Made by a program: the position numbers and the translations under genes. The notes under the pieces are model-generated. The model saw only the letters and a program-made list of their open reading frames with translations, was not told where the DNA came from and ran no database searches. From positions 1,248,883 to 1,312,882 of the forward strand of contig NZ_JAMXLB010000001.1 of assembly GCF_024054195.1 (NCBI RefSeq): a stretch of DNA of 64,000 bases, in the 5' to 3' direction. The DNA comes from Flavobacterium sp. NRK F7. Lineage in GTDB: Bacteria; Bacteroidota; Bacteroidia; Flavobacteriales; Flavobacteriaceae. Shown here piece after piece: positions 49,361 to 58,438 of this stretch (positions are counted from its first letter, which is position 1; each line of letters begins with the position of its first letter).

Positions 49361-51007
49361 TTAAACAATTTGACCATTTTCTAATGTAATAATTTGAGTG
49401 GCATGAGGTAACCAATCTTTACTTGATGCGGTTACGACAACTGTCCAAGGATGATTTTTATCCATTAAAAAATCAATAATTTTTTGAGACTGTTTCTTGT
49501 CAATCTTATTAATAGGATCTTCTAATAAGATAATTTCAGGTTTGGATAAAATACACCTTGCTAAAATAATTTTTTGTACTACAGAAGCATTTATTTGTTT
49601 ACCACCAGGAAATAAAGGAGTGTCTAAACCTAAAGGTAATGTTTTAATAAAATCAATTAATTGGACTTGCTCCAAAACAGTATTAATCTCATTTATTTTA
49701 AGGTTTTCATTCTGACATGTAATGTTGTCTAGAATAGTTCCTTCAAAAGTGGAATCATCTCGTGTAATTAAACCAATTTTGGATCGATAATTTCCTATGT
49801 TTATTTTGTCAATGTTCACATTGTTTACAAATAATGTTCCTGTACTTGGATCTATTATTTTGGCTAACAATCGGATAAGCGTACTTTTTCCTGAACCGTT
49901 TTCACCTTTAATAACAACACGTTCTTTTGGACGAATGGTTAAGTTAATGTTGTTTAAAATAGGAATTTCGGCTTGAGGGTATTTATAATATACATTTTTT
50001 ACTTCTAAAGTTATGCCTTCATTGTCTAAAAAGAAATTTTGTGAATTACTTTCCTTTTCAATTTCTAAATCAGAAACAGCTCCTAATTTTTCTAATGAAG
50101 TTAATACATCATAAAAAAGTTCTAACCCACCAAATAATTTTTCAACGGCTGTAATAATAGTTAAGATAATAATTTCAGCCGCTACAAATTGACCAATGTT
50201 CATTTGTTGACTTAAAACCAAAATACCTCCAATAATTAATAATCCAGCAGTAATAATGGTTTTAAATCCGACCAATTGGATGAATTGACGCTTTAAAATT
50301 TTAAAATGTTTTTCTCTATAATTTAAATAATCACTTACTAAATCATCATTTTTACTTAGAGAGAATTCAAATAGATTTTGATTTTTAAAACTCAAATGAT
50401 TTCTTGCAATTTCTTGTATCCAATGCGCTACTTTATATTTGTATTTAGACTCTTTTAAACTCGTTTCTAATCCTACTTTGAAATTAGCTTTAAAAATAAA
50501 ATAGAGTAATCCTAGGAGAAGTATTCCAAAAAGAATAAAAAAAGGATGGTATAAAGAAAGGAGTATAATTCCAAAGAGAATTTGTAAAATGGCTGCCGAA
50601 ATATCTAATAATAATTTTGAAAATCCTTTTTGAACCGACAAGGTATCAAAAAAACGATTCGCTAATTCTGGTGGATATTGATTGTATAATTGGTTGAATT
50701 TTATTTTTGGGAAACGGAATGAAAAATCAAAGGAAGAACGCACAAATATTTTTTGTTGCAAATTTTCAGTTATTCGGTATTGCATAATTTTGAATACGCC
50801 TACTAAGATTACCCCAATAACCACTACAATAACTAAAATTCCCCAAGAAGTAGATACTTTTCCAGCTTGAATAAAATTAACTATTGATTGAATTCCTAAT
50901 GGTAAAGTTAAACTAATCAAACCACCAAAAATGGAATAAAGAAAAATTTGATAAATATCTCTTTTATCAATTAGAATTAAGTTTTTAAATCTTTCTAATG
51001 GTGTCAT
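49361..51007 (-). CDS. ABC transporter-like protein with degenerate ATPase domain
   Basis: 548 residues: an exporter-type membrane domain (helices between about 20 and 290) and a C-terminal nucleotide-binding domain from about 330. Walker A is intact (GENGSGKST, 368-376). The rest departs strongly from ABC ATPases: the Q-loop reads ITRDD with R416 for Gln; the signature is INASV (472-476) instead of LSGGQ; Walker B is LLED (494-497) with Asp and Glu swapped; and the H-loop is TVVVTASS with no His (about 527). It pairs with HlyD and TolC, so it should drive export, but how it hydrolyses ATP is unclear. Its ATG overlaps the TetR stop as ATGA. Confidence 0.85.
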   Translation of the reverse strand: MTPLERFKNLILIDKRDIYQIFLYSIFGGLISLTLPLGIQSIVNFIQAGKVSTSWGILVIVVVIGVILVGVFKIMQYRITENLQQKIFVRSSFDFSFRFPKIKFNQLYNQYPPELANRFFDTLSVQKGFSKLLLDISAAILQILFGIILLSLYHPFFILFGILLLGLLYFIFKANFKVGLETSLKESKYKYKVAHWIQEIARNHLSFKNQNLFEFSLSKNDDLVSDYLNYREKHFKILKRQFIQLVGFKTIITAGLLIIGGILVLSQQMNIGQFVAAEIIILTIITAVEKLFGGLELFYDVLTSLEKLGAVSDLEIEKESNSQNFFLDNEGITLEVKNVYYKYPQAEIPILNNINLTIRPKERVVIKGENGSGKSTLIRLLAKIIDPSTGTLFVNNVNIDKINIGNYRSKIGLITRDDSTFEGTILDNITCQNENLKINEINTVLEQVQLIDFIKTLPLGLDTPLFPGGKQINASVVQKIILARCILSKPEIILLEDPINKIDKKQSQKIIDFLMDKNHPWTVVVTASSKDWLPHATQIITLENGQIV

Positions 51008-51675
51008 AGTACTGTTTTTTTAATTAAGTCGATATAGAAATCAGCTAAACAATTGGATTCGGATAAATTGGTGATGTTTTTAAAATGTTCTTTTAAATAA
51101 TGTTGATGCAATGCACCTTGAACTATGGTTGAAGCTAATGTTTTTGCATATTTATAATCAGGATTCACTTCTTCAATCATCAAAATAATGCGATTAACAA
51201 CACTTTTATAGACTAAAAAATAGCCTTCTTTGTTCTCTTCATCTACTTCTTTCGTTAAAAAAGTTTTGGTAAACTCTCCAATGATAATTTTATTTAAAAT
51301 AGATTCATTAATATGTGTTATAGAGAGATCATCTTTTATTTCTTCTGTTACAATCTCTATCGCATTGGCTAATTTTTCCATTGGATCCGAAACATTAGCG
51401 GTAGCAAATACCAACCGATACTCAATCCAGGACCAGTACCATGAAGACAAGTAAAGAAGCAACTTATGTTTGTTTTCAAAATAACGGTAAATCGAACTTT
51501 CATTGGATTGAATTTTATCGCCTAACTTTTTAAACGTAAAAGATTCAAATCCAATTTCGTGAATTAATAAAATGCTATGTTCAATAATTTTTTTTCCTAA
51601 ACCTGAAGTTTCAGGGTTTTTAACATAGAGTTTCTCATTCACACTTATACTAAGATTGTTAAGTAAATTAGTCAT
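51004..51675 (-). CDS. TetR/AcrR-like transcriptional regulator
   Basis: 223 residues. The N-terminal DNA-binding domain can be seen at about 25-75: LGKKIIEHSILLIHEIGFESFTFKKLGDKIQSNESSIYRYFENKHKLLLYLSSWY, with recognition helix NESSIYRYF. The C-terminal ligand domain is helical with no assignable ligand. First gene of the efflux operon, with a four-base overlap (ATGA) with the ABC gene, so it probably controls that operon. The 125 bases upstream (51676-51800) hold the terminator of the next gene and no obvious dyad. Confidence 0.88.
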   Translation of the reverse strand: MTNLLNNLSISVNEKLYVKNPETSGLGKKIIEHSILLIHEIGFESFTFKKLGDKIQSNESSIYRYFENKHKLLLYLSSWYWSWIEYRLVFATANVSDPMEKLANAIEIVTEEIKDDLSITHINESILNKIIIGEFTKTFLTKEVDEENKEGYFLVYKSVVNRIILMIEEVNPDYKYAKTLASTIVQGALHQHYLKEHFKNITNLSESNCLADFYIDLIKKTVL

Positions 51676-51752
51676 AACTGATATTTATACTTACAAATAT
51701 AATAGTATTACTATTAATTATTGAAAGTTTAACTTTTATTTTAGAATTGTTA

Positions 51753-51780
51753 CAAAAAAAATCCTGGAAGAACCAGGATT
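51753..51780 (-). terminator. Terminator after the T9SS type B protein gene
   Basis: Minus-strand AATCCTGG-TTCTT-CCAGGATT followed by T8. Confidence 0.9.
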
Positions 51781-51800
51781 GAATGAAAATCGTTTTTTAA

Positions 51801-54800
51801 TTATCTTTTTAAAGTAAAATGGCTTTTGAATTCTTTTGTAATATTGTCTTTCGTATAGACTAATTTAAACCAATAATCAGATGATGGTAACGGTTTTTCA
51901 TTAAATGTTCCATCCCAGCCAGCGCCATTAGGAGCTAATTGTTTTAAGAGTTTGCCATATTTATCAAATATATAAATGGTTAAAACATCAATAGTTTCAC
52001 TTCCTTGTATATTCCAAGTATCGTTAAAACCATCTCCATTAGGTGTAAAAAAACGTGGAAAATCAGCAATAATAAATTCGGTATAGGCATCTCCACACCC
52101 AAATTTATTTCTCACACTTAAAGTATATTTTCCTGGTAAAACATTTGTAAAAATTGGGTCTTCTTGCCAAGATGTTCCGTCAATACTATATAAATAGTCG
52201 GAAGAATTAGGTAATGCAATAGCAGTAATTGTGTTTTCTGTATCAAAAGCAATTAATTCTGACGGAGATGCTGTTATGGAATTAGGAGCTAATGATGTTG
52301 CTGTTGTAAAATTGAAAATGCTAGAACACATTGCTGCATTAGAAATATTAGTAACCATAACTGAATATTCTCCAACTGTTGAGGTTACAAAAGAAGGGTT
52401 TGTTTCATTATTTATTTCATTGCCAGTTATTGCATCAAAACCATTATACCAGGTAAAACTATAGTTGGTTGTATCTAATCCAGTTTTAACTTCTACGGGA
52501 GTAATTGTATTGGTTTCTTGATCTGTACATATAATGTATGGTTCGTTAGATATGATATTTTCAGGATAAGGTCTTACATATAAATCTAATTCTAAAATTT
52601 TAAAACAAGCGATATTGAGTTCTGAATCTCTATTTACTTTGCTGTTTAAACGAACATATATTTTCTGATAATTAGCGATTGTATTGGTAAATTGAGTCGG
52701 ATTGTAGATATAAGTGTTAGTGTTATTTAATGCATCATTTAAATCGATATAATAACTAAAAACGATATCTGTTGTGGGAGTTGAACCAGCCATTTCGTTT
52801 TCACGAACGGTTAAATCAAAAACATCAAACCCAGCATCATTACATATTTCTAAAGGTGTTGGGTTATTCGAAGCACCTGGGTTTGGTAGTACAGCAAGGT
52901 CTAAAGTAGTTGTTGCGGCACAATTATTATTAGCAGTATCAATTACATTAATGTATACAGTAGCAGTGGCACTTTCATAATTCGAAGGAGTTGCAATTGC
53001 ATTACCAGTATTTAAATCAGCAAGTGTTTCATAAAAAGTAACTTGATAATTTGAATTTCCAGCCGTAATTTGATTAATTCTAGATTCTAAATCAAAAAAT
53101 GCTGTAGTTTCACCACAATGAGTAATAGGACTAGGTTGAACTAGTGTTGGATTAGGAGATACATTGATGTCAAAATTAATAATTGAAACACATTGCGTAG
53201 CGGTATCAAATAACCTAATATAATAAGTTTTAGTGCCAAGTGTTAAAGGTAATGCTATATTTTTATTTATTGCGTTTTGATTATTTAGAGCCTCTGAAAA
53301 GGAGTTAAAATAGGAGGTAACTACAGTAGGATTTTGTCCTGTTAATGCTTCTGCGTCATTAGAGCTTAATGTATAATTATCTAATACACATATCATTGCT
53401 GTACTTACAGTAGTTTGCAAAGGTGGTGTTGTTACAATTACATCAAATGTGCCTACACTTTCACAACTAGCTGTAGTTGCTGAAATAACTCTTGCATAAA
53501 TAGTAGTAGTTCCAATTGGCATTTGATTGGCATTGGTTAAACCATTTAAACCAGTAGAAGCATCTGAGGTATTGTCATGAAATGTTATAATTACATTTGA
53601 TAAAGGGAAATAGGTATTCTTTATAAAAGTTCTTTGGGCTTCAAAATCAACAAAACCATAGGTTTGATTTATTTCAGGGCAAACGGGAGCCATATCTGGA
53701 TAATTAGATAAGTTTGTTGGGTTTACCTGAATTGTAATTACTGCTGTTCCCGAAGAGGTACAATTTGGTGTAATAGCTTCATTAACGGCTTTTACATAGA
53801 TAGTTTGGTTAAATGGCGAACTCGTGTTACTATAATTGGTTGGGTTTGTAATGGCATTGGTTAAACCTGCATCTTGATAATAATAAAGTGTTAATCCAGG
53901 AGTTGCATTCGTAATTATATCATATAAACTGGTTAAATTCATTTCAGCAATTCCATCTAAAGTTGAGGGAATGTAATCGCATTGTTCAAAAAGAATTGGA
54001 ATGGTGTTTACTACTGGAAGGGCATTTATTGTAATTGAAACTGTATTTGAAGTAAAAGAACATGTATTTTGTTCGGTTGCTATCAAATAATAAGTGGCTG
54101 TTGTGTTTATGGCTTGGTTACTAGCATTAACATCATAGTTTGGTGTTGTAATTCCTGTTGGAAAACCATCTTTATACCATTCGTAAGTTACATTGGAATT
54201 GAGAGAAGCATTTATATTATTAGATGTAATGGTGTAAGTATCTCCTTCACAAATGGTTTGGTCACTTTGTATAGTAATATTGGGATTTGCTATAATTCTA
54301 ATGGTATTCGATTGTACATCAGAACAGGAATTGTTAGAAACAACAACATAATAATCCCCTGGAAGCGTTGGGGTAATTGAAGGATTTGTTTGTCCAGTTA
54401 TTGGAGAAGTGTTTAAATACCATTGGTAACTTAAAACATCAACGGTAGGATCTAACAAGGCATTGTTAGAAATTGTTGTACTTAAAACAGGATTAGTGTT
54501 CAAACACACCGTATTTGAATTTTGAATACTGCTATCGGGAACAACATGAAAGCTTAAATCAATATCTGTGCTACTATCTTGTACAATACTAGGGTTGGTA
54601 ATATCATAAGCTGTTGTTTCTACCCTATAATTTCCCGTTTCACTTACAGTTATGGTGTTAGTTGGGCTGGTTGAATCTGTTATTGTAGTTCCAATTTGAA
54701 CACCATCTTTATACCATGTATAGCTAAATCTTAAATTAGAAACCAAACCACTAAAGTTCGTCACATCAACTGTTGCCATGATGTCTTTAGTTGCGGGTTT

Positions 54801-55382
54801 ACAATAATCGGTAGATGTAATATCGGTTCCATCTGTATTTGTAATTTTCGTTAGAGATAGAAAGTCACAATTTGTAGATCCCGAACCTGAAATTTGAGTT
54901 ACAGTTATGTTACCAGCTATATTAGAGTAATTGTCGATTAGCATAACATACAACTGTCCAGTTGTAGCATTTGGAATATTAATATTTTCTATACTTGCTG
55001 CAGACCAACTACAATCTATTTCTGTTCCTGTATTTAATTGATTACAAACATTATTTAGTGTTGTAAAGGGGCCCCAAAGAACAAAATCTACATCTGTTCC
55101 ATTGCCAGATAAATCGGTTTGGCTAATTTGTAAAGTAATAGGGCCAGAATTTTGAATTTTTATAAAAAACCAAGTAGGTCCTTGAAAATTCTCTCCAATA
55201 CAAGTAGTATTAAAGTTTTCTCCATTTTGACCCACTGAGTTTGAAAACGGAATATTTGTCGCACAGGATTGATAGGCTTCAGGGTTTGCGGCTAATTCTG
55301 CACAAGAGGAAGCTCCTCCTTGACCAAATAGTGAAAAACTGAGTAAAAAACTGAATATCAGTGTAAAATGTATTGATTTCAT
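51801..55382 (-). CDS. Large secreted protein with T9SS type B sorting domain
   Basis: 1,193 residues from the ATG at 55382, which gives the signal peptide MKSIHFTLIFSFLLSFSLFGQ; the frame itself opens seven codons earlier. An early domain (SCAELAANPEAYQSC ... GPTWFFIKIQNSGPITLQISQTDLSGNGTDVDFVLWGPF) resembles surface beta-sandwich modules. Then come Ig/PKD-like repeats each beginning roughly PNITIQSDQTICEGDTYTI, then repeated units with PNPTLVQPSPITHCGETTAFFDLESRINQITAGNSNYQVTFYETLADLN. The C-terminal 90 residues (DFPRFFTPNGDGFNDTWNIQG ... KEFKSHFTLKR) are the CHU_C or gliding-motility-associated type B signal. Surface adhesin or matrix function likely, unproven. Confidence 0.88.
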   Translation of the reverse strand: MKSIHFTLIFSFLLSFSLFGQGGASSCAELAANPEAYQSCATNIPFSNSVGQNGENFNTTCIGENFQGPTWFFIKIQNSGPITLQISQTDLSGNGTDVDFVLWGPFTTLNNVCNQLNTGTEIDCSWSAASIENINIPNATTGQLYVMLIDNYSNIAGNITVTQISGSGSTNCDFLSLTKITNTDGTDITSTDYCKPATKDIMATVDVTNFSGLVSNLRFSYTWYKDGVQIGTTITDSTSPTNTITVSETGNYRVETTAYDITNPSIVQDSSTDIDLSFHVVPDSSIQNSNTVCLNTNPVLSTTISNNALLDPTVDVLSYQWYLNTSPITGQTNPSITPTLPGDYYVVVSNNSCSDVQSNTIRIIANPNITIQSDQTICEGDTYTITSNNINASLNSNVTYEWYKDGFPTGITTPNYDVNASNQAINTTATYYLIATEQNTCSFTSNTVSITINALPVVNTIPILFEQCDYIPSTLDGIAEMNLTSLYDIITNATPGLTLYYYQDAGLTNAITNPTNYSNTSSPFNQTIYVKAVNEAITPNCTSSGTAVITIQVNPTNLSNYPDMAPVCPEINQTYGFVDFEAQRTFIKNTYFPLSNVIITFHDNTSDASTGLNGLTNANQMPIGTTTIYARVISATTASCESVGTFDVIVTTPPLQTTVSTAMICVLDNYTLSSNDAEALTGQNPTVVTSYFNSFSEALNNQNAINKNIALPLTLGTKTYYIRLFDTATQCVSIINFDINVSPNPTLVQPSPITHCGETTAFFDLESRINQITAGNSNYQVTFYETLADLNTGNAIATPSNYESATATVYINVIDTANNNCAATTTLDLAVLPNPGASNNPTPLEICNDAGFDVFDLTVRENEMAGSTPTTDIVFSYYIDLNDALNNTNTYIYNPTQFTNTIANYQKIYVRLNSKVNRDSELNIACFKILELDLYVRPYPENIISNEPYIICTDQETNTITPVEVKTGLDTTNYSFTWYNGFDAITGNEINNETNPSFVTSTVGEYSVMVTNISNAAMCSSIFNFTTATSLAPNSITASPSELIAFDTENTITAIALPNSSDYLYSIDGTSWQEDPIFTNVLPGKYTLSVRNKFGCGDAYTEFIIADFPRFFTPNGDGFNDTWNIQGSETIDVLTIYIFDKYGKLLKQLAPNGAGWDGTFNEKPLPSSDYWFKLVYTKDNITKEFKSHFTLKR

Positions 55383-55456
55383 AGCAATAATAAACTTGGT
55401 CACAAAAATATAAAAAACAAGGACTTATTGTTACATAAATCGTTTTTTAACGTAGT

Positions 55457-56089
55457 TTATTCGCTGTAAATATGACGATAAGGCTTTTTGGATAGAATAG
55501 TAACCATGTCTTTTTCTAAATTTTCAACGGGAGATTCTACAATTCTGTTTAATTCTTTGCCGTTTTCAAAGAAAATAAAAGTGGGAACATTTGTTATATT
55601 TAGTTCTTTTTCGAATGCTTCAGGGGTTGGTTTATCTCTTAACATGGTAATTAACGTTACCTTGTCTTCTGGAAAATTAATTTCATTTAAAATTTTATAA
55701 AACTTGGGTACTTGATTCTGGCTGTCTTCGCACCATGTTGCCATAAAAATGGTAATGCTGTAGTTGAAATTGATTCCTTTTAAGGAGTTGATAATTTCAG
55801 AATCCGGTTGATAATCAGTAAAGCCATTTTCAAACCACTCTTTAAATGGTTCTTGTAATAAGTCATTTTTTTGAGTCTTACCAACTAGAATTCCATCGCC
55901 AATTTCTTTTGGTTTGTCTTTCTTAACCAAATTCAATCCAAGAGCAGCTTTTCCATCTTTCCCGTTTGCTCCATCTATTCCATTGCTTTCATTTGTTCCA
56001 TTTGTTCCAGGTTTTCCATCTTCACCTTTAGAATGTAATGCACAACTGTTGATAATTAGGAGAAGGAAGAATAAGCTAATTTTTTTCAT
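55457..56089 (-). CDS. Thioredoxin-like lipoprotein with collagen-like linker
   Basis: 210 residues. Lipoprotein signal with lipobox INSC (Cys 16), then about 28 residues of Gly-X-Y repeats (GEDGKPGTNGTNESNGIDGANGKDG), a basic linker, and a thioredoxin fold: FMATWCEDSQNQVPKFYKIL, FPEDKVTLITML and NVTNVPTFIFFENGKELNRI with the cis-Pro. The active site is CxxS (WCEDS), with one cysteine instead of CxxC, so it may work as an isomerase or mixed-disulfide holder rather than a full reductase. It starts 3 bp after the DUF2233 gene and belongs to the gpmI operon. Confidence 0.82.
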   Translation of the reverse strand: MKKISLFFLLLIINSCALHSKGEDGKPGTNGTNESNGIDGANGKDGKAALGLNLVKKDKPKEIGDGILVGKTQKNDLLQEPFKEWFENGFTDYQPDSEIINSLKGINFNYSITIFMATWCEDSQNQVPKFYKILNEINFPEDKVTLITMLRDKPTPEAFEKELNITNVPTFIFFENGKELNRIVESPVENLEKDMVTILSKKPYRHIYSE

Positions 56090-56092
56090 AAT

Positions 56093-56812
56093 TTATTTAT
56101 TTTTTGAAACAGCAATGATAACTCCAAAATTGCCATCGGTTTGTATCCAATTTTCTTTAGGTAAATAAGTTCTTGATACAAAACCGTCTAAATATAAAGC
56201 ATTTTTACATCCTAGATTTTTAAAATAGGTAGCAAAATCATAAAAATTGATTTCTTTTTTTGACATGGCAAAAATAATTTCACCATTATCTAATATTCCT
56301 ACACCATTTCTAATATTTAGATTTTTAGATCCTTTGGCAAAAGCATCATGTATTTTGTCGTTTACTACTAGCATTGGACCAGATTGTGTGGCATACTTAA
56401 TATTTTCAGAATATTTGAATTTTTCTGTTATTGTAATATATGCTTTGTTTTCATCGGTAATATAAAAAACACCATTTGGTTTCAAATAAAAATTGCCCTT
56501 ACCTGCAATAGTGTCTAGTGATGTTTTTTTGATATAATTTTCTATATATAACCCTTGAGGCGAAAAATCTTTTTTATACATACCACCATTGGTTGCAAAA
56601 ATCAATTCTTTATTTTTTGTTATCAACCATTTTTTTAAGTTGGTGATACTTTTAAAATTTAAATTTTTCTCATTTTTCCAATAAAAAGAAATTATTTCTT
56701 TAGTTGGATTTACTTTATAGGTAACGAAATCTTCTGTATTTTCTTTTTGAAATAAAGTAAAACAACTAAATAGAAATAGTAAAAAAGAGACTAAAACAAG
56801 CGTTTTTTTCAT
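56093..56812 (-). CDS. Phosphodiester glycosidase family protein (DUF2233)
   Basis: 239 residues with a lipoprotein-like signal (MKKTLVLVSFLLFLFSC). ATNGGMYKKDFSPQGLYIENY, ATQSGPMLVVNDKIHDAFAKGSKNLNIRNGVGILDNGEIIFAMSKKEINFYDFATYFKNLGCKNALYLDG is the DUF2233/NAGPA fold, related to the enzyme that uncovers mannose-6-phosphate. Likely a periplasmic or outer-membrane phosphodiester glycosidase; substrate unknown. The start codon is immediately after the gpmI stop. Confidence 0.87.
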   Translation of the reverse strand: MKKTLVLVSFLLFLFSCFTLFQKENTEDFVTYKVNPTKEIISFYWKNEKNLNFKSITNLKKWLITKNKELIFATNGGMYKKDFSPQGLYIENYIKKTSLDTIAGKGNFYLKPNGVFYITDENKAYITITEKFKYSENIKYATQSGPMLVVNDKIHDAFAKGSKNLNIRNGVGILDNGEIIFAMSKKEINFYDFATYFKNLGCKNALYLDGFVSRTYLPKENWIQTDGNFGVIIAVSKNK

Positions 56813-58330
56813 TTACAATAACGATTTGCAAGTCATAGCTTCAGGTTTTGGAATATCCATTAAATCTAATATAGTAGGAGCAATATCGCCTAATACGCCA
56901 TCGTGAATCGTTTTTAATTCTTTGTCAATTAAAATAAGAGGAACTGGATTCGTAGTGTGTGCTGTATTTGGTGTGCCATCTGGATTAATCATGGTTTCAC
57001 AATTCCCGTGATCAGCAATAAGTAGCGTAGTGTAGCCATTTTCCAAAGCGGTTTCCACAACTTCTTTTACACAAATATCTACAGCTTCACATGCTTTAAT
57101 AGCTGCTTCCATTACACCCGTGTGTCCTACCATGTCTCCATTTGCAAAGTTAAGGCATACAAAATCCACTGCTCCGTTTTTTAATTCAGGAACTAAAGCA
57201 TCTTTTAATTCGTAAGCACTCATTTCGGGTTGTAAATCGTAGGTAGCCACTTTGGGTGAATTTTTCAAAATACGACTTTCTCCAGCAAATGGTTCTTCTC
57301 GACCACCTGAAAAGAAAAAAGTTACATGTGGGTATTTTTCTGTCTCGGCAATACGAATTTGTTTTTTACCCGCTTTTTCCAAAACTTCTCCTAAAGTTTC
57401 AGTGATATTATCTTTGTCATAAATCACTTGTACATTTTTATAGGTTTCATCATAATTGGTCATGGTAACATAATACAAATTCAATTTGTGCATGTTTTCT
57501 TCATGAAAATCTTGTTGCGATAACGCTTCTGTTAGTTCACGCCCTCTATCGGTTCTAAAATTGAAGAAAATAACAACATCGTCTTCCTTTATAGTTGCAA
57601 TGGGTTGATCATTAGAGTCAGTCATTACAATAGGTTGGATGAATTCATCAGTTACATTGTTTTCATAACTGTTAAGAATGCTTTGTGTTGCATTTTTAGA
57701 AGGTGTGCCTTGTCCGTTTACAACTAAATCATAAGCTAATTTTACTCTTTCCCATCTTTTATCTCGGTCCATGGCATAATATCTTCCAATTACAGAAGCT
57801 AACTTGGCATTAGTATGAGATAAATAACTTTGAAGATTCTCAATATATTGTGCCCCAGATTTTGGATCTACGTCTCTACCATCTGTAAAGGCATGAACAA
57901 ACATATTTTGAACGCCTAAACTTTGGCCAACATCAATTAAACCTCTTAAATGAGAAGTATGACTATGAACACCACCATCCGAAACTAATCCTAAAAAATG
58001 AACGGCTTTGTTGTTTTTCTTAGCATATTCAAAAGCATCTGTTAAAGGTTTTTCTTGGTTCATCGTTTTATTGGCTACGGCCAAATTAATCTTTGCTAAA
58101 TCTTGATACACAATTCTTCCAGCGCCTAAATTCATGTGTCCCACTTCGCTATTTCCCATTTGGCCTTCAGGTAATCCTACATTCAAACCATCTGTTCTTA
58201 ATTGCGCATTGGGGTATTGGGTATATAGACTATCAATAAATGGAGTATGTGCATTATCAATTGCGGAAACTTTTGGGTCAGGAGACTTTCCCCAACCATC
58301 TAATATCATTAAAATTACTTTCTTATTCAT
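56813..58330 (-). CDS. gpmI: 2,3-bisphosphoglycerate-independent phosphoglycerate mutase
   Basis: Glycolytic enzyme interconverting 3- and 2-phosphoglycerate with two Mn2+. 505 residues. Metal ligand D11 in ILDGWG; phosphoserine S61 in GQMGNSEVGHMNLGAG; GVHSHTSHL, AFTDGRDVDP, FFNFRTDRGRE, and C-terminal NFANGDMVGHTG and ADHGNCE complete the set. First gene of a three-gene operon with DUF2233 and thioredoxin-like genes. A -7-like TATATTTG lies upstream at 58354-58347 (minus) without a properly placed TTG. Confidence 0.96.
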   Translation of the reverse strand: MNKKVILMILDGWGKSPDPKVSAIDNAHTPFIDSLYTQYPNAQLRTDGLNVGLPEGQMGNSEVGHMNLGAGRIVYQDLAKINLAVANKTMNQEKPLTDAFEYAKKNNKAVHFLGLVSDGGVHSHTSHLRGLIDVGQSLGVQNMFVHAFTDGRDVDPKSGAQYIENLQSYLSHTNAKLASVIGRYYAMDRDKRWERVKLAYDLVVNGQGTPSKNATQSILNSYENNVTDEFIQPIVMTDSNDQPIATIKEDDVVIFFNFRTDRGRELTEALSQQDFHEENMHKLNLYYVTMTNYDETYKNVQVIYDKDNITETLGEVLEKAGKKQIRIAETEKYPHVTFFFSGGREEPFAGESRILKNSPKVATYDLQPEMSAYELKDALVPELKNGAVDFVCLNFANGDMVGHTGVMEAAIKACEAVDICVKEVVETALENGYTTLLIADHGNCETMINPDGTPNTAHTTNPVPLILIDKELKTIHDGVLGDIAPTILDLMDIPKPEAMTCKSLL

Positions 58331-58438
58331 TTTGGATGTGTTTCTACAAATATAACTATTTGAGAAATTCAGACAGAAAAAAGATAGTTGAATTTAACAA
58401 TAAAAATGCGAAAACGATTGAGTAATTATAAAGCGTTT

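Noticed and set aside
54069..54380. 103-codon plus-strand ORF inside the T9SS type B gene
   Set aside because: Antisense to conserved PKD/Ig-like repeats; no start signal or family resemblance.
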